From assembly GCA_032173965.1 (NCBI GenBank), contig CM063310.1:1613735-1677734 (forward strand): DNA of 64,000 nt, in the 5' to 3' direction. Below are positions 63,586 to 64,000 of this stretch, piece by piece. Both the position numbers and the translations under genes were made by a program. Below the pieces are notes generated by a model. That model was not told the origin of the DNA. It searched no databases and was given only the letters and a program-made list of their open reading frames with translations. The stretch's first letter is position 1, and the number at the start of each line of letters is the position of its first letter. This DNA comes from Sitta carolinensis (lineage: Eukaryota > Chordata > Aves > Passeriformes > Sittidae).

Positions 63586-64000
63586 CTGCGCCGGGAGGAA
63601 GAGGAGGCGTTTAGGGGGACACGGCGGGGGACGCGGGGGGGACGCGGGGGGGGGGCGCGGTGACAAAGCCACCGCGGCTGGGGGGGTCCCTCCCGTCACC
63701 CCCGGGACCCCTCCCCGCCGACAGCGGCGGCCCCAAGGGCTCCTAAAGGGGTCCAGGGCGGCCTCGAGGGCGCAGGGATGTCCCAGGGGTGCAGGGATGT
63801 CCCCAGGGTCCCCTAAAGGGGTCGGAAATGTCCCCAGGGTCCCAGAGAGGAGCTGGGGATGTCCCCGAGGGGTCAGAGATGTCCCCAAGCTCCCCTCAGA
63901 GGGGCTGGTGATGTCCCCAAGGAGTTGAGGATGTCCCCAGGGTCCCAAGGAGGGACTGGGGATGCCCCAAGGTCCCCTAAAGCAGTGGCAGGTGTCCCCA
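63586..64000. other. KAT5 intron at the right edge
   Basis: Contains a degenerate roughly 40-bp repeat ('gatgtccccagggtcccctaaaggg') from 63770 to the end. No further exon seen. Confidence 0.6.

Overview
This is vertebrate nuclear DNA and most probably avian. It holds eight spliced protein genes with very high GC content, compact introns and a minisatellite or microsatellite in almost every intron, which is the texture of bird microchromosomes. No tRNA, rRNA, CRISPR array, phage or transposon was recognised. All gene names come from reading exon translations against remembered vertebrate proteins; no database search was possible. Exon edges were placed by GT/AG (one GC/AG) sites and checked by codon phase.

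Layout, left to right. MARK2 (-, 5' part only, exon 1 at 6630-6686) lies head-to-head with ZFTA (+, 7966-10564) across a CpG-rich promoter. ZFTA converges tail-to-tail with RTN3 (-, 11774-17898). RTN3 lies head-to-head with PC, pyruvate carboxylase (+, 20 coding exons, 20338-44673), across a CCAAT/NRF1/ZNF143-type promoter. PC converges on OVOL1 (-, 45902-48871). OVOL1 is divergent from AP5B1 (+, 50787-54972), whose upstream region has five perfect CRE sites in 190 bp. RNASEH2C (+, 55398-56466) follows and converges on KAT5/TIP60 (-, 56916 to beyond the right end; the chromodomain exons are outside). The MARK2-ZFTA-RTN3 and OVOL1-AP5B1-RNASEH2C-KAT5 blocks have the same order and relative orientation as human 11q13, as I remember it. 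PC joins the two blocks here and SPINDOC is not seen.

The genes do not form one pathway: a polarity kinase, a zinc-finger nuclear protein, an ER-shaping reticulon, a mitochondrial anaplerotic enzyme, an epithelial transcription factor, an endosomal adaptor subunit, an RNase H2 subunit and a histone acetyltransferase. What unites them is DNA structure. PC exons total about 3.5 kb of 24.3 kb, and most of the rest is tandem repeat.

The most interesting observation is that several intronic arrays contain copies of the neighbouring exon's splice junction: PC exon 2 acceptor, PC exon 15 donor, KAT5 last-exon acceptor, ZFTA exon 3 donor and OVOL1 last-exon acceptor. These create decoy splice sites. 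Conserved exons of PC, AP5B1, OVOL1 and RNASEH2C also show single-base frame breaks, mostly at G or C runs, which look more like assembly errors than gene death.
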